Of a stretch of 40,238 nt of DNA, positions 38,681 to 40,238 are shown piece by piece. Both the position numbers and the translations under genes were made by a program. This stretch comes from Verrucomicrobiota bacterium (GTDB lineage Bacteria; Verrucomicrobiota; Verrucomicrobiia; Limisphaerales; SXTU01): NCBI GenBank assembly GCA_016235545.1, contig JACRKB010000184.1, positions 1-40,238 of the forward strand, given 5' to 3'. The notes under the pieces were generated by a model. It did no database searches. It was not told the DNA's origin and saw only the letters and a list, made by a program, of their open reading frames with translations. Numbering within the stretch: position 1 is the first letter of the stretch; each line of letters opens with the position of its first letter.

Positions 38681-40168
38681 ATGCTTCACCGCCTCACCAT
38701 CCACGAGCTGACTTCCTTGCTCGCCCGCCGCGAAGTGTCCGCTCGGGAGGCCATGCAGTCGTGCCTCGACCAGGTCGCGCGCGTGGATGGCGACATCCGC
38801 GCGTTCATCAGCCACAACCCCGCTGACGCACTCGCGCAGGCCGACGCAGTGGACAAGTTGATTTCCAGCGGCGCGGACTTTGCCCGGCAACCACTCCTGG
38901 GCGTGCCCATCGCGCTCAAGGACGTGCTCGCGGTCAAAGACCACCCGCTTAACTGCTGCTCGAAAATCCTCGGCAACTTCACCTCGCCCTACGACGCCGC
39001 CGTCGTGGAGAAGCTCAAGGCCGCAGGCGCCGTCATCTTCGGCAGGCTGAACATGGACGAGTTCGCGATGGGCAGCTCGACGGAGAACTCCGCCTTTCAG
39101 ACCACGCGCAACCCGTGGGACATCACGCGCATCCCCGGCGGCTCCTCCGGCGGCAGCGCGGCGGCTGTCGCGGCGGACGAGTGCATCGCGTCGCTCGGCT
39201 CGGACACCGGCGGCTCGATTCGCCAGCCAGCAGCGCTGTGCGGGTGCGTCGGGATGAAGCCCACTTACGGACGCGTCTCCCGCTACGGCCTCGTCGCCTT
39301 CGCCAGCTCGCTCGATCAGATCGGCCCCTTCACCAAGGATGTGCGCGATGCGGCGAGCTTGCTCGAAGTCATCAGCGGCCACGACCGCCGCGATGCCACG
39401 AGCATCCCGCAGCCCGTGCCGGCTTACACGAAGGCGCTCACCGGCGACATCAAAGGCCTGCGCCTCGGCCTGCCGAAGGAATACATGGTGGGTGGCCTCG
39501 ACCCGCAGGTGAAAGCCGCCGTGGACGCCGCCGTGAAGCACCTTCAATCCCTCGGCGCGAGCGTGCAGGAGATTTCCCTGCCGCACACCGACTACGATGT
39601 CGCGGTCTATTACATCATCGCCACCGCCGAGGCTTCCGCGAACCTCGCGCGTTTCGACGGTGTGCGCTACTGCGCGCGCGTGGACGGCGCGGATCCGCTG
39701 GCGATGTATGGCAGCACGCGCGGCGCGGGCTTCGGCGCGGAGGTGAAGCGCCGCATCATTCTCGGCACATACGTCCTCAGCAGCGGCTACTACGACGCTT
39801 ACTACCTGCGCGCGCAAAAGGTCCGCACGCTTATCCGACAGGATTTCTTGAAAGCCTTCGAGCAGGTGGACGCCATCGTCACGCCCACGACTCCGACGCC
39901 CGCGTTCAAGGCCGGCGAAAAATCCGGCGACCCGCTTCAGATGTATCTCTCCGACATCTTCACCATCGGCTGCAACCTCGCGGGCATCCCCGGCCTGAGC
40001 CTCCCCTGCGGCTTCTCTAACGCCTCTCAACTCTCAACTCAAAACTCTCAACCTCGGCTCCCCATCGGCCTGCAATTCCTCGGCAAACCCTTCGGCGAGG
40101 AAACCCTCCTCCGCCTCGCGCATGCCTACGAGCAGAGCACCCCGTGGCACAAGGAACGCGCTCTCTGA
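38681..40168 (+). CDS. gatA: Aspartyl/glutamyl-tRNA amidotransferase subunit A
   Basis: A 495-residue amidase-signature protein that releases ammonia from glutamine in GatCAB. The Ser-cisSer-Lys triad is K80 ([11 protein letters not shown]), S155 (PGGSSGGSA) and S179 ([12 protein letters not shown]). Late segments include [14 protein letters not shown] and [28 protein letters not shown]. Between PGLSLPCGF and RLPIGLQF about 9-10 extra residues (near 448-458, reading [11 protein letters not shown]) replace the usual short turn. They are encoded by a CTCTCAA heptamer array, so the insertion is a repeat rather than a domain change. Expected partner gatB should follow at the window's right edge. 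Confidence 0.96.
   Translation: MLHRLTIHELTSLLARREVSAREAMQSCLDQVARVDGDIRAFISHNPADALAQADAVDKLISSGADFARQPLLGVPIALKDVLAVKDHPLNCCSKILGNFTSPYDAAVVEKLKAAGAVIFGRLNMDEFAMGSSTENSAFQTTRNPWDITRIPGGSSGGSAAAVAADECIASLGSDTGGSIRQPAALCGCVGMKPTYGRVSRYGLVAFASSLDQIGPFTKDVRDAASLLEVISGHDRRDATSIPQPVPAYTKALTGDIKGLRLGLPKEYMVGGLDPQVKAAVDAAVKHLQSLGASVQEISLPHTDYDVAVYYIIATAEASANLARFDGVRYCARVDGADPLAMYGSTRGAGFGAEVKRRIILGTYVLSSGYYDAYYLRAQKVRTLIRQDFLKAFEQVDAIVTPTTPTPAFKAGEKSGDPLQMYLSDIFTIGCNLAGIPGLSLPCGFSNASQLSTQNSQPRLPIGLQFLGKPFGEETLLRLAHAYEQSTPWHKERAL
40024..40051. repeat. Heptamer array, unit CTCTCAA (4 copies), inside gatA
   Basis: CTCTCAA, CTCTCAA, CTCAAAA, CTCTCAA, gap-free, the same phase and unit as the CTCAACT array at 1314-1348. 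It encodes about nine residues in a surface turn of GatA. Confidence 0.9.
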
Positions 40169-40216
40169 CCCGCCCCCCCGTGCCGGCGACTTGCAGCCGC
40201 CGCGCCTCCACCAGCG

Positions 40217-40238
40217 ATGATGAAAGACGGCGACTGCA
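40217..40238 (+). CDS. Possible start of gatB (cut by window edge)
   Basis: An ATG-ATG pair at 40217 opens a frame to the window end, MMKDGDC. gatB normally follows gatA, and the spacing (about 48 bases) fits, but too few codons are visible to confirm it. This is inference from gene order. Confidence 0.25.

Noticed and set aside
1-40238. tRNA, rRNA or riboswitch genes
   Set aside because: No cloverleaf, rRNA core or known riboswitch motif was recognised by reading; a covariance-model search would be needed to exclude short RNAs.

Overview
The window is one contiguous stretch of a GC-rich bacterial chromosome with ordinary housekeeping and accessory genes. The content points to the Verrucomicrobiota, most likely the Pedosphaera/Limisphaerales side. 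It has lone Tat-exported DUF1552 and DUF1501 proteins, an FHA/metallohydrolase/Ser-Thr-kinase run, PQQ-propeller and EF-hand secreted proteins, lipid A genes (Gram-negative envelope), an ObgE with a large insertion, an HprK/HPr pair, and many small dispersed repeats. This placement is inference from gene content; no rRNA or tRNA gene was seen.

Layout. 1-1.7 kb: an ion:H+ antiporter (runs off the left edge) and queD, both on the minus strand. 1.9-3.2 kb: a DUF1552 protein. 3.5-6.8 kb: a minus-strand envelope operon lpxK-lpxL-waaF. 7.0-9.0 kb: rplU-rpmA-obgE. 9.2-10.3 kb: an NHL-type lipoprotein. 10.35-11.08 kb: gene-free, full of repeats. 11.1-14.1 kb: a DUF116-polyprenyl synthase fusion converging on an HpnI-like glycosyltransferase. 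14.2-15.8 kb: a small gene broken by an in-frame TGA, a repeat element, and a GspE/PilB ATPase. 16.2-19.9 kb: a CpxA/CpxR-like two-component pair divergent from a YHYH-domain exported protein. 19.9-24.9 kb: FHA, MBL hydrolase, Ser/Thr kinase, PQQ propeller, EF-hand protein. 25-27 kb: bifunctional NAD(P)HX repair enzyme and a membrane zinc-ribbon protein. 27.2-31 kb: receiver-histidine kinase, FadL-type porin and receiver-adenylate cyclase. 31-35.6 kb: DUF1501 protein and a tandem amidohydrolase. 35.6-38.1 kb: tcdA, phhB-like, hprK, HPr. 38.3-40.2 kb: gatC and gatA, possibly with the first codons of gatB at the right edge.

The most unusual feature is not a gene. At least eight short repeat arrays with a 7- or 8-base period (units such as CTCAACT, GAGGATA, AGTGATT, ACTTTGA, GTTGAAAA) sit at gene boundaries, mostly as head-to-head inverted pairs. 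Their sequences are unrelated but their architecture is the same. They supply stop codons (queD, lpxL), a start codon (waaF), leaders (gatC, gatA) and even an in-frame piece of GatA. A second layer consists of longer elements with terminal inverted repeats (about 85-93, 158 and 180 bp). One of these encodes the linker of the tandem amidohydrolase, and another supplies the stop codon of the phhB-like gene. waaF alone carries three in-frame repeat insertions. Together this looks like a genome with several families of protein-tolerated palindromic elements, comparable in behaviour to Rickettsia palindromic elements or cyanobacterial heptamer repeats.
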